Of a DNA stretch of 64,000 nt, positions 23,919 through 32,434 are shown piece by piece. The notes beneath the pieces were generated by a model. That model was not told the origin of the DNA. It ran no database searches and saw only the letters and a list, made by a program, of their open reading frames with translations. Both the position numbers and the translations under genes were made by a program. Source of the DNA: Agathobaculum hominis (lineage in GTDB: Bacteria; Bacillota; Clostridia; Oscillospirales; Butyricicoccaceae); NCBI RefSeq assembly GCF_014288055.1, contig NZ_JACOPK010000008.1, forward strand, positions 84,910 to 148,909. The letters are read 5' to 3'. Each line of letters begins with the position of its first letter. The first letter of the stretch is position 1.

Positions 23919-24704
23919 ATGATTCATTTAATCGCAAGTGATATTGACGGGACGCTGCTGCAAGGCGGACAGACCCGATTAGACCCGGCGCTGTTTGACG
24001 TTATTGAACGGCTGGAACAGCACGGAATTCGTTTTGCGGCGGCGAGCGGCAGACAGTATACCAATCTGCGGCGGCTGTTTGCCCCTGTCGCGGACAAAAT
24101 CGACTATATCTGCGAAAACGGCAGTCTGGTCATCAGCGACGGCAGTGTGCTGTATAAGCAGGTGATCGACCGGGCGCTCGGCACGAAGATTCTGCGCTGC
24201 ATGCTGGAGATGGAGGGCTGCGAACCGCTGCTGAGCGGAGTCATGCAGTGCTATGTTCAGCCAAAGGACCCGGCTTACGCGGACCATATGCGATATTTTG
24301 TGGGGAATGATGTAGCGGTTGTAGAGGATCTGACAGCGGTGCCGGAGCCGTTTCTGAAAATTGCGGCGTATTTCCCGGACGGCGCCACCGAAGAATACCG
24401 TCTGCGTATCGCGCAGGCTGCGGGAGGGACGATGCGGCCTGTGGTTTCCGGTATGGCGTGGGTGGACCTGCTGCCGCAGGACTGCGATAAAGGCACAGCG
24501 CTTGCGGTTTTGCAGCGCCATCTTCATATAAATCGAGAAGAAACGATGGCTTTCGGGGATAACGAAAATGATGTGGAGCTGCTTCGGCAGGCGGGACTGT
24601 CCTATGCGATGAAAACAGGCAATCCGTGCGTTCTTCGACTGGCAGACCGTGCGGCGGATGATGTCATATCCGAACTGAATATGCTGCTGAGCGAATTGGA
24701 ATAA
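23919..24704 (+). CDS. Cof-type HAD-IIB family phosphatase
   Basis: A 261-residue haloacid dehalogenase phosphatase with a type IIB cap. Motif I is ASDIDGTLLQGG (nucleophile Asp), motif II AAASGRQY, and motif IV FGDNENDVELLRQAG. Members remove phosphate from sugar phosphates or flavin-type substrates, and the arabinose locus next door suggests a sugar phosphate. AAGGGG lies nine bases before the ATG. It is a single-gene unit ended by the terminator at 24724. Confidence 0.88.
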   Translation: MIHLIASDIDGTLLQGGQTRLDPALFDVIERLEQHGIRFAAASGRQYTNLRRLFAPVADKIDYICENGSLVISDGSVLYKQVIDRALGTKILRCMLEMEGCEPLLSGVMQCYVQPKDPAYADHMRYFVGNDVAVVEDLTAVPEPFLKIAAYFPDGATEEYRLRIAQAAGGTMRPVVSGMAWVDLLPQDCDKGTALAVLQRHLHINREETMAFGDNENDVELLRQAGLSYAMKTGNPCVLRLADRAADDVISELNMLLSELE

Positions 24705-24723
24705 GACGATTTTGATCAGAACA

Positions 24724-24754
24724 AAAAAACACCACCCTTGCGGGTGGTGTTTTT
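24724..24754. terminator. Bidirectional terminator between the HAD and GH27 genes
   Basis: AAAAACACCACCC and GGGTGGTGTTTTT pair around TTGC and serve both convergent genes. Confidence 0.85.
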
Positions 24755-24768
24755 GAAGAAAAGGAGAA

Positions 24769-26076
24769 TTAGGATTTTGTCGTGAGCTTAAACAGAACAG
24801 CGCCGTGCGTATCGATCGAGCATACAATGCCGGAGGAAACGACAGCATCGGGCTGGTCGCCCCAGAGGTCGTGAACCGTGTATTCACCGGACAGACCGAG
24901 CTTGTCCAGCGTGATCTCGCGCTTTGCCGGAAGATTGCCGAGATTGAATACGGCAAGGTAGGTGTTACCCTGCTCATCTTCAGCCTGCCATGCAATCGTG
25001 TCGCAGACATTCAGAATTTCGCGGGCGTTCCGGCTGTCCTTCAGCAGTGCCAGCACTTCCGGGTTGGTAATCAGGCCGAGCGTCCATTCATCCAGATCGG
25101 TCAGCTCGCAGCCAAGCATAAGCGGCGAACGGAAAATCGACCACAGCGTCAGCATGGTGCGCTGCTCAGGGCGGGTCAGAAGCGTGTTGCGCTCGAAAAC
25201 GCCGTGCTCGCAGCCGCGAATGGAGATATGGCCGACCGGAAGCATATCGCAATCAGGGAAGCAGCCGTTCGATACGTAAGGACTCCAGTTGCGGCAGCGC
25301 ATGAACATTTCAGTAATATCTTCCCAGCGGTCCCAGAAATCGTTGGTAATGCGCCACATATTGGCGTATTTGCGCAGGTGGTCCGCCTGTTCCACCATGG
25401 CCGGTCCGGGAGAAAGACTCAGCACAATATCGCGGCCGCAATGCTGAATTGCTGCGGCGATCATTTCGATTTCTTCTCTGCCGGAATAGTCGTAATCCTG
25501 ATTGATACGGCGGTAAACCACGCAGATGTCATCTACCTTGACGAAATCGACGCCCCACGAAGCGTACAGCTCGAACAGAGAGTCGTAATAGGCCTGTGCG
25601 CCGACGGCAACGGGATTAAGACCGTACATATCCGAGTTCCAGGCGCAGATAGAAGCCGTGTGAGCAATATCACGCGCATGAACATCGGTACCCTTGATGG
25701 GTACGTTCTTTGCAACCGCCTGACGCGGAATGCCGCGCATGATATGAATGCCAAATTTCAGTCCCTTGCTGTGAATGTAGTCAGCAATCGGTTTGAAGCC
25801 TTTTCCGTCTGCGGCGGAGGGAAAACGATTTGGGGAGGGCATCAGACGGCCGTATTCGTCCATGCAGAGCTCAGCAAAGGCGTGATAGGCGGTAGAATCT
25901 GCGGTCGGCTCCGACCACTGAATATCGCATACAACGTATTCCCAGCCATAGGGCTTCAGATGCTCTGCCATATAATCCGCGTTACGGATGAGGTCCTCTT
26001 CCGTAACGGAGGCACCGTAGCAGTCCCAGCTGTTCCAGCCCATCGGCGGATTGACAGCAAACAAGTTCTTGTCCAT
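24769..26076 (-). CDS. GH27 glycosidase, probably beta-L-arabinopyranosidase or alpha-galactosidase
   Basis: A 435-residue intracellular retaining glycosidase with no signal peptide. NPPMGWNSWDCYG is the GH27 opening motif, VDFVKVDDIC contains the nucleophile Asp, and ITNDFWDRWEDI the acid/base region. A beta-sandwich domain ends the protein. In alpha-galactosidases the early strand usually reads DD; here it is CDIQW (D51-I52). From memory, an Ile at this place marks GH27 beta-L-arabinopyranosidases such as Geobacillus Abp, which fits the arabinose locus. The start is ATG 26076, after GAAGGG. Confidence 0.85.
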   Translation of the reverse strand: MDKNLFAVNPPMGWNSWDCYGASVTEEDLIRNADYMAEHLKPYGWEYVVCDIQWSEPTADSTAYHAFAELCMDEYGRLMPSPNRFPSAADGKGFKPIADYIHSKGLKFGIHIMRGIPRQAVAKNVPIKGTDVHARDIAHTASICAWNSDMYGLNPVAVGAQAYYDSLFELYASWGVDFVKVDDICVVYRRINQDYDYSGREEIEMIAAAIQHCGRDIVLSLSPGPAMVEQADHLRKYANMWRITNDFWDRWEDITEMFMRCRNWSPYVSNGCFPDCDMLPVGHISIRGCEHGVFERNTLLTRPEQRTMLTLWSIFRSPLMLGCELTDLDEWTLGLITNPEVLALLKDSRNAREILNVCDTIAWQAEDEQGNTYLAVFNLGNLPAKREITLDKLGLSGEYTVHDLWGDQPDAVVSSGIVCSIDTHGAVLFKLTTKS

Positions 26077-26134
26077 AATTACCCTTCTTTCATAAATCAT
26101 GTAAATCTGAAATTGTATGATCAAATCCGACTGG

Positions 26135-26180
26135 TTTGTCTTGACAAATTGGATTATAGCACTATTATAAAAAGTATCAA
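26135..26180. promoter_or_regulatory. Divergent promoter/operator region between GH27 and AraC-type regulator
   Basis: On the minus strand TTGATA (26175-26180), a 16-base spacer and TATAAT (26153-26158) form the GH27 promoter. Just downstream of its -10 lies the palindrome TTTGTCTTGACAAA (26135-26148), flanked by AATCC/GGATT, a plausible operator. Its TTGACA (26141-26146) could also be the -35 of the plus-strand regulator gene. Confidence 0.55.
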
Positions 26181-26276
26181 ATGACTTAAAAAAGCAAAAA
26201 ATATTTTTCTGCGATAAAATTTATAAAATTTTATTAGATATGTTTGATAAAGTCAGCTCGGAAGGGACGGACCGAC

Positions 26277-27167
26277 ATGGTAGTATATCTTTTTAATTTC
26301 AACACCTGCCAGGATCTAGCGCTGCTGGAAATCGGCGATCAGCAGTGTTCGCCGCTGTATGCCTTTGGCCCGAATATTCGTAATGAATACATTTTTCATT
26401 ACGTTGTATCGGGAAAAGGTGTGGTTATGCTTCAGCCCTCCGGCGAAAAAGGACAGAATATTCTCTCCGAAACGATTGAAGTCAAGGCGGGAGAAGGTTT
26501 TCTGATAGAGCCGCATACCGCGCATATGTACCGTGCTGATGAGAACGACCCATGGCATTATATCTGGATCGTATTCACCGGCCTGAGCGTACCGTCGTAT
26601 CTCCGTGCGTGCGGCCTGACGCGGAATAATCCGGTTTTTTACCCCCAAAGCTATGCGCATGCGGTATCTTCCCGCGTCCGGGAGCCGCTTCGTCAGATAC
26701 TCGGCCACCCCGATGCCTCAAAAGCGTTCATTATCGGGCAACTGCATCTTTTCTTTGACGGACTGATGGAAAATACCGCAGTACAGTCAAAAAATGTTAC
26801 GACGGATATCAATATCGCCAATGTCTACATTGCGGAGGCGATGCGCTATATCGAATCGCGCTATGCGGATATTCGCTCGCTGGATGAAATTGCCGGTTTC
26901 TGCAATGTCACCCGAAGCCATCTGGCAAGGCTGTTTCGCAGCACGCTACATGTCACATTGCAGGAATATTTGATCAATTATCGAATGGATAAGGCCAAAG
27001 AGCTGCTGGTCAACACCAATCTGCCGATTTATCAGATTGCGCAGCAGGTTGGCTATGAAGGCGCGCTGCAATTCAATAAAGCGTTTAAGAACAGAATGCA
27101 GGTGCCGCCCAGAACGTGGCGGCTGCAGAACCGGCTCCGGCTGAGCGGCGACCCTGACAGAAAATAG
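26277..27167 (+). CDS. AraC-family transcriptional regulator
   Basis: A 296-residue regulator with an N-terminal cupin sugar-binding domain (VKAGEGFLIEPHTAHMYRA) and a C-terminal double helix-turn-helix. The first helix pair is SLDEIAGFCNVTRSHLARLF and the second LPIYQIAQQVGYEGALQFNKAF. Divergent to the GH27 gene, it probably activates it in response to a sugar. The start is ATG 26277 behind GAAGGG; an in-frame TTG at 26244 has no ribosome binding site. Confidence 0.88.
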   Translation: MVVYLFNFNTCQDLALLEIGDQQCSPLYAFGPNIRNEYIFHYVVSGKGVVMLQPSGEKGQNILSETIEVKAGEGFLIEPHTAHMYRADENDPWHYIWIVFTGLSVPSYLRACGLTRNNPVFYPQSYAHAVSSRVREPLRQILGHPDASKAFIIGQLHLFFDGLMENTAVQSKNVTTDINIANVYIAEAMRYIESRYADIRSLDEIAGFCNVTRSHLARLFRSTLHVTLQEYLINYRMDKAKELLVNTNLPIYQIAQQVGYEGALQFNKAFKNRMQVPPRTWRLQNRLRLSGDPDRK

Positions 27168-27174
27168 ATATGCA

Positions 27175-27222
27175 AAATTGTACGTACATTTTGTTTACAA
27201 AAATGAAAACATACGTTATAAT
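27175..27222 (+). promoter_or_regulatory. araR promoter with AraR operator
   Basis: The operator AATTGTACGTACATTTT (about 27176-27192) closely matches the AraR box ATTTGTACGTACAAAT of Bacillus. It directly precedes TTTACA (27194-27199), a 17-base spacer and TATAAT (27217-27222). This implies autorepression relieved by L-arabinose. Confidence 0.75.
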
Positions 27223-27265
27223 AGGAGATGTAATAATGATCATGGCAAATCAAGGAGAATGAGAT

Positions 27266-28357
27266 ATGGCACAGCCCAAATATCAGCTGTTACAGCAATG
27301 GCTGAGGGACCAGATAAATAGCAGAGAATACACTGCGAATCAGCAGATTCCAACGGAACTGGAGCTTGCTGAGCAGTTTGGATACAGCCGGCAGACGATA
27401 CGGCAGGCGATCAGCGGCCTGGAGCAGGAGGGGCTGCTGAAGCGGACGCCGGGGCGCGGCACGTTCGTATGTCAGCAGAATGCCGGCCGGGTGAACCGCA
27501 GCGAATCCCGCACCCGCAGAGTCGGTGTGCTGACCACGTATCTGGACGATTATATTTTTCCCGGCATCATCAACGGCATCGAGCGGGTGCTGAGCCGTCA
27601 TGACTATCTGTTTACGCTGGGACTTACGCACAATAAAACGCTGGACGAAGCGACGGCGTTGCAGAAGCTGCTGGCGGACGGTGTGGACGGACTGATCATC
27701 GAGGGCACCAAAACGGCTCTCCCTACGCCGAACGAAGGTATTCTGCAAAGTTTTCGCGATGCAGGCATCCCCATGGTGTTTATCAACGGCTGCTATGACG
27801 GCGCAAACGACAGCTACGTACTGATGGATGATGTACAGTCGGGCGAGCTGCTCACGCAGCATCTGATTGACCAGGGGCATACGCAGATCGGCGGGATTTT
27901 CAAATCCGATGATATTCAGGGCGTAAAACGCTACGAGGGCGTTGTAAAGGGAATGCAGAAGAATAACGGGCACATCAAGGATGACTGCATTCTGTGGTAC
28001 ACGACAGAGGATGTCCGCTATCTGTTCGAGGGCTCTATGGATGAAATGATCCTCAAGCGTCTGGCGGACAGCACAGCGGTGGTATGTTATAATGACGAAA
28101 TCGCCGCAAAGCTGATCGATGTGCTGCGGTGCGCCGGAAAGCGCGTTCCGGACGATCTGTCGGTTGTCGGCTTCGATAATTCGCCGTTCGCCGGCTCGCA
28201 GCTGTACAATCTGACGACTGTGACCTATCCGGCAGCGGATATCGGAGAAACTGCCGCAAATGTATTGATGCGCTGTCTGGAAGATCCGGAGCATAGAGAA
28301 CATATTAAAATCAAGCCTAATATTGTTGAACGCGGTTCTGTACGCTGCCTGAAATAA
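27266..28357 (+). CDS. araR: Arabinose-responsive repressor AraR (GntR/LacI hybrid)
   Basis: A 363-residue repressor with the hybrid architecture of AraR. An N-terminal GntR winged helix (PTELELAEQFGYSRQTIRQAISGLEQEGLLKRTPGRGTFV, residues 27-66) is joined to a LacI/periplasmic-binding-type effector domain (RRVGVLTTYLDDYIFPGI to YPAADIGETAANVLM). AraR-type operators lie before this gene and before araB, supporting the assignment. AAGGAG is seven bases before the ATG. Confidence 0.9.
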   Translation: MAQPKYQLLQQWLRDQINSREYTANQQIPTELELAEQFGYSRQTIRQAISGLEQEGLLKRTPGRGTFVCQQNAGRVNRSESRTRRVGVLTTYLDDYIFPGIINGIERVLSRHDYLFTLGLTHNKTLDEATALQKLLADGVDGLIIEGTKTALPTPNEGILQSFRDAGIPMVFINGCYDGANDSYVLMDDVQSGELLTQHLIDQGHTQIGGIFKSDDIQGVKRYEGVVKGMQKNNGHIKDDCILWYTTEDVRYLFEGSMDEMILKRLADSTAVVCYNDEIAAKLIDVLRCAGKRVPDDLSVVGFDNSPFAGSQLYNLTTVTYPAADIGETAANVLMRCLEDPEHREHIKIKPNIVERGSVRCLK

Positions 28358-28383
28358 TACCTTTTTGGATAATATGAATAAAA

Positions 28384-28424
28384 AAGACGGGAAAATTCAG
28401 TGCATTTTCCCGTCTTGCTTTTTG
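28384..28424 (+). terminator. araR terminator
   Basis: AAGACGGGAAAAT pairs with ATTTTCCCGTCTT, then GCTTTTTG. Confidence 0.85.
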
Positions 28425-28466
28425 TACGTACAATTGTTACAATAAAAATACAAAAGATACTTACAT
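28418..28466 (+). promoter_or_regulatory. araBAD promoter region with AraR operator
   Basis: TTTTTGTACGTACAATT (about 28419-28434) is the second AraR-type box. It is followed by TTGTTA and, 16 bases on, GATACT as a weak -35/-10 pair ahead of araB. It overlaps the T tract of the araR terminator. Confidence 0.65.
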
Positions 28467-28500
28467 ATAGGTGAGTGCAGCAAAAAGAAGGTGCGTACAA

Positions 28501-30099
28501 ATGAGCATGACGGAACAATTCAATGTACAGCCTGCGCCGCAGCGCAAGGTGCTGGGCATTGAATTCGGTTCTACACGAATCAAGGCCGTCTTGACCGACG
28601 GACATGGTGCGGTCCTTGCAACAGGAAGTCATACATGGGAAAATCAGCTGGTCAATGGCATCTGGACCTATCCGCTGGAGCAGGTATGGAACGGCCTGCA
28701 GGCGTGCTACCGCGATATGGCGGACCGGTACCGGATGCGGTACGGCAGTTCGATCACCGTTCTGGATGCAATCGGCTTCAGCGGCATGATGCACGGCTAT
28801 CTGGCATTTGACCGCGACGGCAATCAGTTGGTTCCATTCCGTACATGGAGAAACACCATTACCGACCGGGCGGCCGACCTGCTGACCAAACAGTTTTCGT
28901 TTAATATTCCGCAGCGCTGGAGCATCGCGCACCTGTATCAGGCGATTCTGAACGAGGAAGCGCATGTTTCCTCCATAGATTACCTGACAACGCTGGCAGG
29001 ATACGTACATTGGCAGCTGACCGGAGAACGCGTTCTTGGCGTCGGCGAGGCGTCTGGTATGTTCCCGATCGACAGCGCCGCGATGACCTACGACGCCGAT
29101 ATGGCGGACCGCTTTGACCGGCTGGTTGCCGGGCATCATTTCAGATGGAAGCTGCTGGACATTCTTCCACGGGTTCTGCCCGCGGGCGTACAGGCCGGCC
29201 GGCTGACACCGGAGGGTGCACAGCTGCTGGATCCGACCGGCGAGTTGCAGCCCGGTACGCCGTTCTGTCCGCCGGAAGGCGACGCCGGAACCGGCATGGT
29301 CGCGACAAACTCGGTCGCCGAGCGCACCGGCAATGTATCGGCAGGCACCTCCATTTTCGCAATGGTCGTGCTGGAGCGCCCGCTCAGTCAGGTATATCCG
29401 GAGATCGACATGGTGACGACGCCGGATGGCAAGCCGGTTGCCATGGTGCACTGCAACAACTGCACCTCGGAGATCAACGCATGGGCAGGCATGCTTCAGG
29501 AGTTCGCACACTGCATCGGAAGCGATCTGAGTGATGACAGACTTTATTCGCTGCTATATTCCAAAGCGGCGGAGGGAGAAAAAGACGGCGGCGGCCTTCT
29601 GTGCTGCAACTATCTGTCGGGTGAGCCGGTCGTTGACATGGAGGAGGGACGGCCTCTTCTGGTACGCCGTCCGGAAAGCCGCCTGACGCTCGGAAACTTT
29701 ATGCGCGCACAGTTGTATTCTGCTGTGGCAACCCTTAAAATAGGAATGGAGCTGCTGACCGAAGGAGAATCCGTCAAGCTGGATCGGCTGATGGGCCACG
29801 GCGGTCTGTTCAAGACACCGGAGGCAGGGCAGAAAATCATGGCTGCTGCGATAGGTGTTCCTGTATCGGTTATGGAAAACGCCGGCGAGGGAGGCGCGTG
29901 GGGTATCGCGCTGCTGGCGGAATATATGCTGAGCGGAGAGGGAATGACACTGGCGCAGTACATGGAACAGAACGTCTTTACGGATATGCCAATCATCGAA
30001 AAGGATCCGGCTCCCGCGGACATTGCCGGATTTACCGCTTATATGCACGCATATCAGGGACTTCTGGCTGTTGAAGAAACCGCAATACAGGCGGTATGA
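28501..30099 (+). CDS. araB: L-ribulokinase (FGGY family)
   Basis: Phosphorylates L-ribulose to L-ribulose 5-phosphate. The 532-residue FGGY kinase has the N-terminal ATPase fold motif VLGIEFGSTRIKAVL, GFSGMMHGYLAFD, and C-terminal GHGGLFKTPEAGQKIMAAA. The family alone would not fix the sugar, but araA and araD follow immediately in one operon under an AraR operator. The start is ATG 28501 with GAAGGTG; the frame is open to 28471 without a better site. araA starts 34 bases after the stop. Confidence 0.88.
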   Translation: MSMTEQFNVQPAPQRKVLGIEFGSTRIKAVLTDGHGAVLATGSHTWENQLVNGIWTYPLEQVWNGLQACYRDMADRYRMRYGSSITVLDAIGFSGMMHGYLAFDRDGNQLVPFRTWRNTITDRAADLLTKQFSFNIPQRWSIAHLYQAILNEEAHVSSIDYLTTLAGYVHWQLTGERVLGVGEASGMFPIDSAAMTYDADMADRFDRLVAGHHFRWKLLDILPRVLPAGVQAGRLTPEGAQLLDPTGELQPGTPFCPPEGDAGTGMVATNSVAERTGNVSAGTSIFAMVVLERPLSQVYPEIDMVTTPDGKPVAMVHCNNCTSEINAWAGMLQEFAHCIGSDLSDDRLYSLLYSKAAEGEKDGGGLLCCNYLSGEPVVDMEEGRPLLVRRPESRLTLGNFMRAQLYSAVATLKIGMELLTEGESVKLDRLMGHGGLFKTPEAGQKIMAAAIGVPVSVMENAGEGGAWGIALLAEYMLSGEGMTLAQYMEQNVFTDMPIIEKDPAPADIAGFTAYMHAYQGLLAVEETAIQAV

Positions 30100-30133
30100 A
30101 AAACGCAGGGGAAAACAGAAAGGAAGATACCGC

Positions 30134-31609
30134 ATGGCACTGAAGGATTATGAATTTTGGCTGATTGTAGGCTCTCAGCATTTATACGGTGAAGAAACGC
30201 TCCGTCAGGTAAAGGAACACGCGCAGATCATGACGGAGGGAATGAACCGGTCGGGCAGGCTTCCCTGCTCGCTGGTATTGAAGCCGGTAGCAAAGACTCC
30301 GGATGAAATCACGGAGGTAATGCGGGCGGCAAACGCCGACAGCCGCTGCGCGGGCGTGATCGTCTGGATGCACACGTTTTCGCCCTCTAAGATGTGGATC
30401 GGCGGACTGTCGGTGCTCCAGAAGCCGTACTGCCACTTCGCAACGCAGTTCAACCGCAACATTCCGAACGAAGGCATCGACATGGATTTCATGAACCTGA
30501 ACCAGTCAGCGCACGGCGACCGCGAACACGGCTTCATCGCAGCGCGCATGCGTCTGCCGCGCAAGATCGTTGCAGGATACTGGGAAGATGCAGATGTACA
30601 GGGAAAAATCGGTAGCTGGATGCGTGCCGCAGTAGGCGCGGCCGTAAGCCGCGAGCTGAAGGTCATGCGCTTTGGCGATAATATGCGTCAGGTCGCGGTG
30701 ACCGAAGGCGATAAGGTCGAAGTACAGATGAAGCTCGGCTGGCAGGTGAATACCTATGCAGTCGGCGATCTTGTTGAAGTGATGAATCAGGTAAGTGAGC
30801 AGGAAATCGACAGCCTGATGAAGGAATATCAGCAGAATTACGAGTTCGCGACCGATGATATGGAAACCGTCCGCTACCAGGCGCGCGAGGAGATCGCCAT
30901 TCAGAAAATGCTGGATGAGCACGGCTGCGGTGCATATACCAATACCTTTGAGGATCTCTGGGGCATGGAACAGCTTCCCGGCATTGCTTCGCAGGACCTG
31001 ATGGCAAAGGGTTACGGCTACGGCGGCGAGGGCGACTGGAAGGTATCCGCGCTGACGCACATCATGAAGCAGATGAGCGAGGGCGTCCCGGGCGGAACGG
31101 CCTTCATGGAGGATTATACCTACGACCTCGAACCGGGCAAGGAGCTTTCGCTCGGTGCGCATATGCTGGAGGTCTGCCCGTCTGTTGCGGCGGAAAAGCC
31201 GCGCATCGAGGTGCATCCGCTGGGTATCGGCGGCAAGGCCGCACCGGCACGTCTGGTCTTTGAGGGACATCCGGGCAACGCCATTGTCGTTTCGCTGATC
31301 GATATGGGCGGCCGTCTCCGCATGATTGTACAGGATATTGAATGCATCAAGCCGATTTACGAAATGCCCAATCTGCCGGTAGCCCGCGTTATGTGGAAGG
31401 GTATGCCGGATCTGAAAACCGGTATCCACGCATGGATCATGGCAGGCGGCGCGCATCATACGGTGCTCTCCTATGCCGTTACCGCTGAGCAGATGGAAGA
31501 CTGGGCAGAGATCATGGGCATTGAATTTGTTCATATTACGAAGGATACCACCATTTCGGCACTCAAGCAGCAGCTGCTCGTGTCCGATCTGGCATGGAAG
31601 CTGAAATAA
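30134..31609 (+). CDS. araA: L-arabinose isomerase
   Basis: Converts L-arabinose to L-ribulose with a divalent metal. The 491-residue length is standard. The N-terminal YEFWLIVGSQHLYGEETL is diagnostic. The metal and catalytic residues appear in FMEDYTYDL (Glu), HMLEVCPSVA (Glu), EVHPLGIGGK (His) and MAGGAHHTVLS (His). The start is ATG 30134 after AGGAAG; the frame is open into the end of araB. It is the second gene of araBAD. Confidence 0.97.
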   Translation: MALKDYEFWLIVGSQHLYGEETLRQVKEHAQIMTEGMNRSGRLPCSLVLKPVAKTPDEITEVMRAANADSRCAGVIVWMHTFSPSKMWIGGLSVLQKPYCHFATQFNRNIPNEGIDMDFMNLNQSAHGDREHGFIAARMRLPRKIVAGYWEDADVQGKIGSWMRAAVGAAVSRELKVMRFGDNMRQVAVTEGDKVEVQMKLGWQVNTYAVGDLVEVMNQVSEQEIDSLMKEYQQNYEFATDDMETVRYQAREEIAIQKMLDEHGCGAYTNTFEDLWGMEQLPGIASQDLMAKGYGYGGEGDWKVSALTHIMKQMSEGVPGGTAFMEDYTYDLEPGKELSLGAHMLEVCPSVAAEKPRIEVHPLGIGGKAAPARLVFEGHPGNAIVVSLIDMGGRLRMIVQDIECIKPIYEMPNLPVARVMWKGMPDLKTGIHAWIMAGGAHHTVLSYAVTAEQMEDWAEIMGIEFVHITKDTTISALKQQLLVSDLAWKLK

Positions 31610-31625
31610 GGAGGGGAGAGACGCT

Positions 31626-32321
31626 ATGCTGGAACAGCTCAAGCAAGAGGTGCTGGAAGCCAATCTCCTGCTCCCAAAGCACAAGCTCATCACATTTACC
31701 TGGGGTAATGTATCCGGTATCGACCGGGAAAAGGGCCTGATCGTTATCAAGCCGTCGGGTGTGGAATATGAGGACATGACGGCGGATGATATGGTCGTGG
31801 TTGATCTGAACGGAACGGTTGTCGAAGGTTCGCTTCGCCCGTCCTCGGACACCCCGACGCACATCGAACTGTATCGCTCCTTCCCGGATATCGGCGGCGT
31901 CGTACATACGCATTCCCGCTGGGCAACGACCTTTGCGCAGGCCGGCATGCCGATTCCGGCGCTCGGCACGACGCATGGCGACTATTTCTACGGTGCGGTC
32001 CCCTGCACGCGCGCAATGACGCCGGCAGAGATCGCGGGCGAGTACGAGAAGGAGACCGGCAAGGTGATTGTCGAGACCTTCCGCGATAAAAACCCGAATC
32101 AGGTCCCGGCGGTCATCGTTCACAGCCATGGCCCGTTCACCTGGGGCGCGACGCCGAAAAAGGCGGTAGAAAATGCCGTTGTGCTGGAGGAATGTGCGCT
32201 GATGGCATGGCAGGACCTGCTGGTTTCCAACAATACCGTGCAGCCGATGCAGCAGGAGCTGCTGGACAAGCATTATCTGCGCAAGCACGGCAAAAACGCT
32301 TATTACGGTCAGAAGGCCTGA
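31626..32321 (+). CDS. araD: L-ribulose-5-phosphate 4-epimerase
   Basis: Makes D-xylulose 5-phosphate, linking arabinose to the pentose phosphate pathway. The 231 residues contain the class II aldolase zinc site VVHTHSRWATTFAQAG and VHSHGPFTWG, with SSDTPTHIELY and GTTHGDYFYGAVPCTR lining the active site. AAGGAGGGG precedes the ATG, 16 bases after araA. The downstream genes lack a clear new promoter, so the transcript may continue into the transporter genes. Confidence 0.96.
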   Translation: MLEQLKQEVLEANLLLPKHKLITFTWGNVSGIDREKGLIVIKPSGVEYEDMTADDMVVVDLNGTVVEGSLRPSSDTPTHIELYRSFPDIGGVVHTHSRWATTFAQAGMPIPALGTTHGDYFYGAVPCTRAMTPAEIAGEYEKETGKVIVETFRDKNPNQVPAVIVHSHGPFTWGATPKKAVENAVVLEECALMAWQDLLVSNNTVQPMQQELLDKHYLRKHGKNAYYGQKA

Positions 32322-32434
32322 AAATAAAAACGCCGTCGCCTGCTGGACGGCAGCGCATAAGGAGGGCGGAATAAGCAGCAGAGAAGTAGAGTGGAAGAGA
32401 TAACAGGACAAAAACAGAGAAAGAGGTATGAAAA

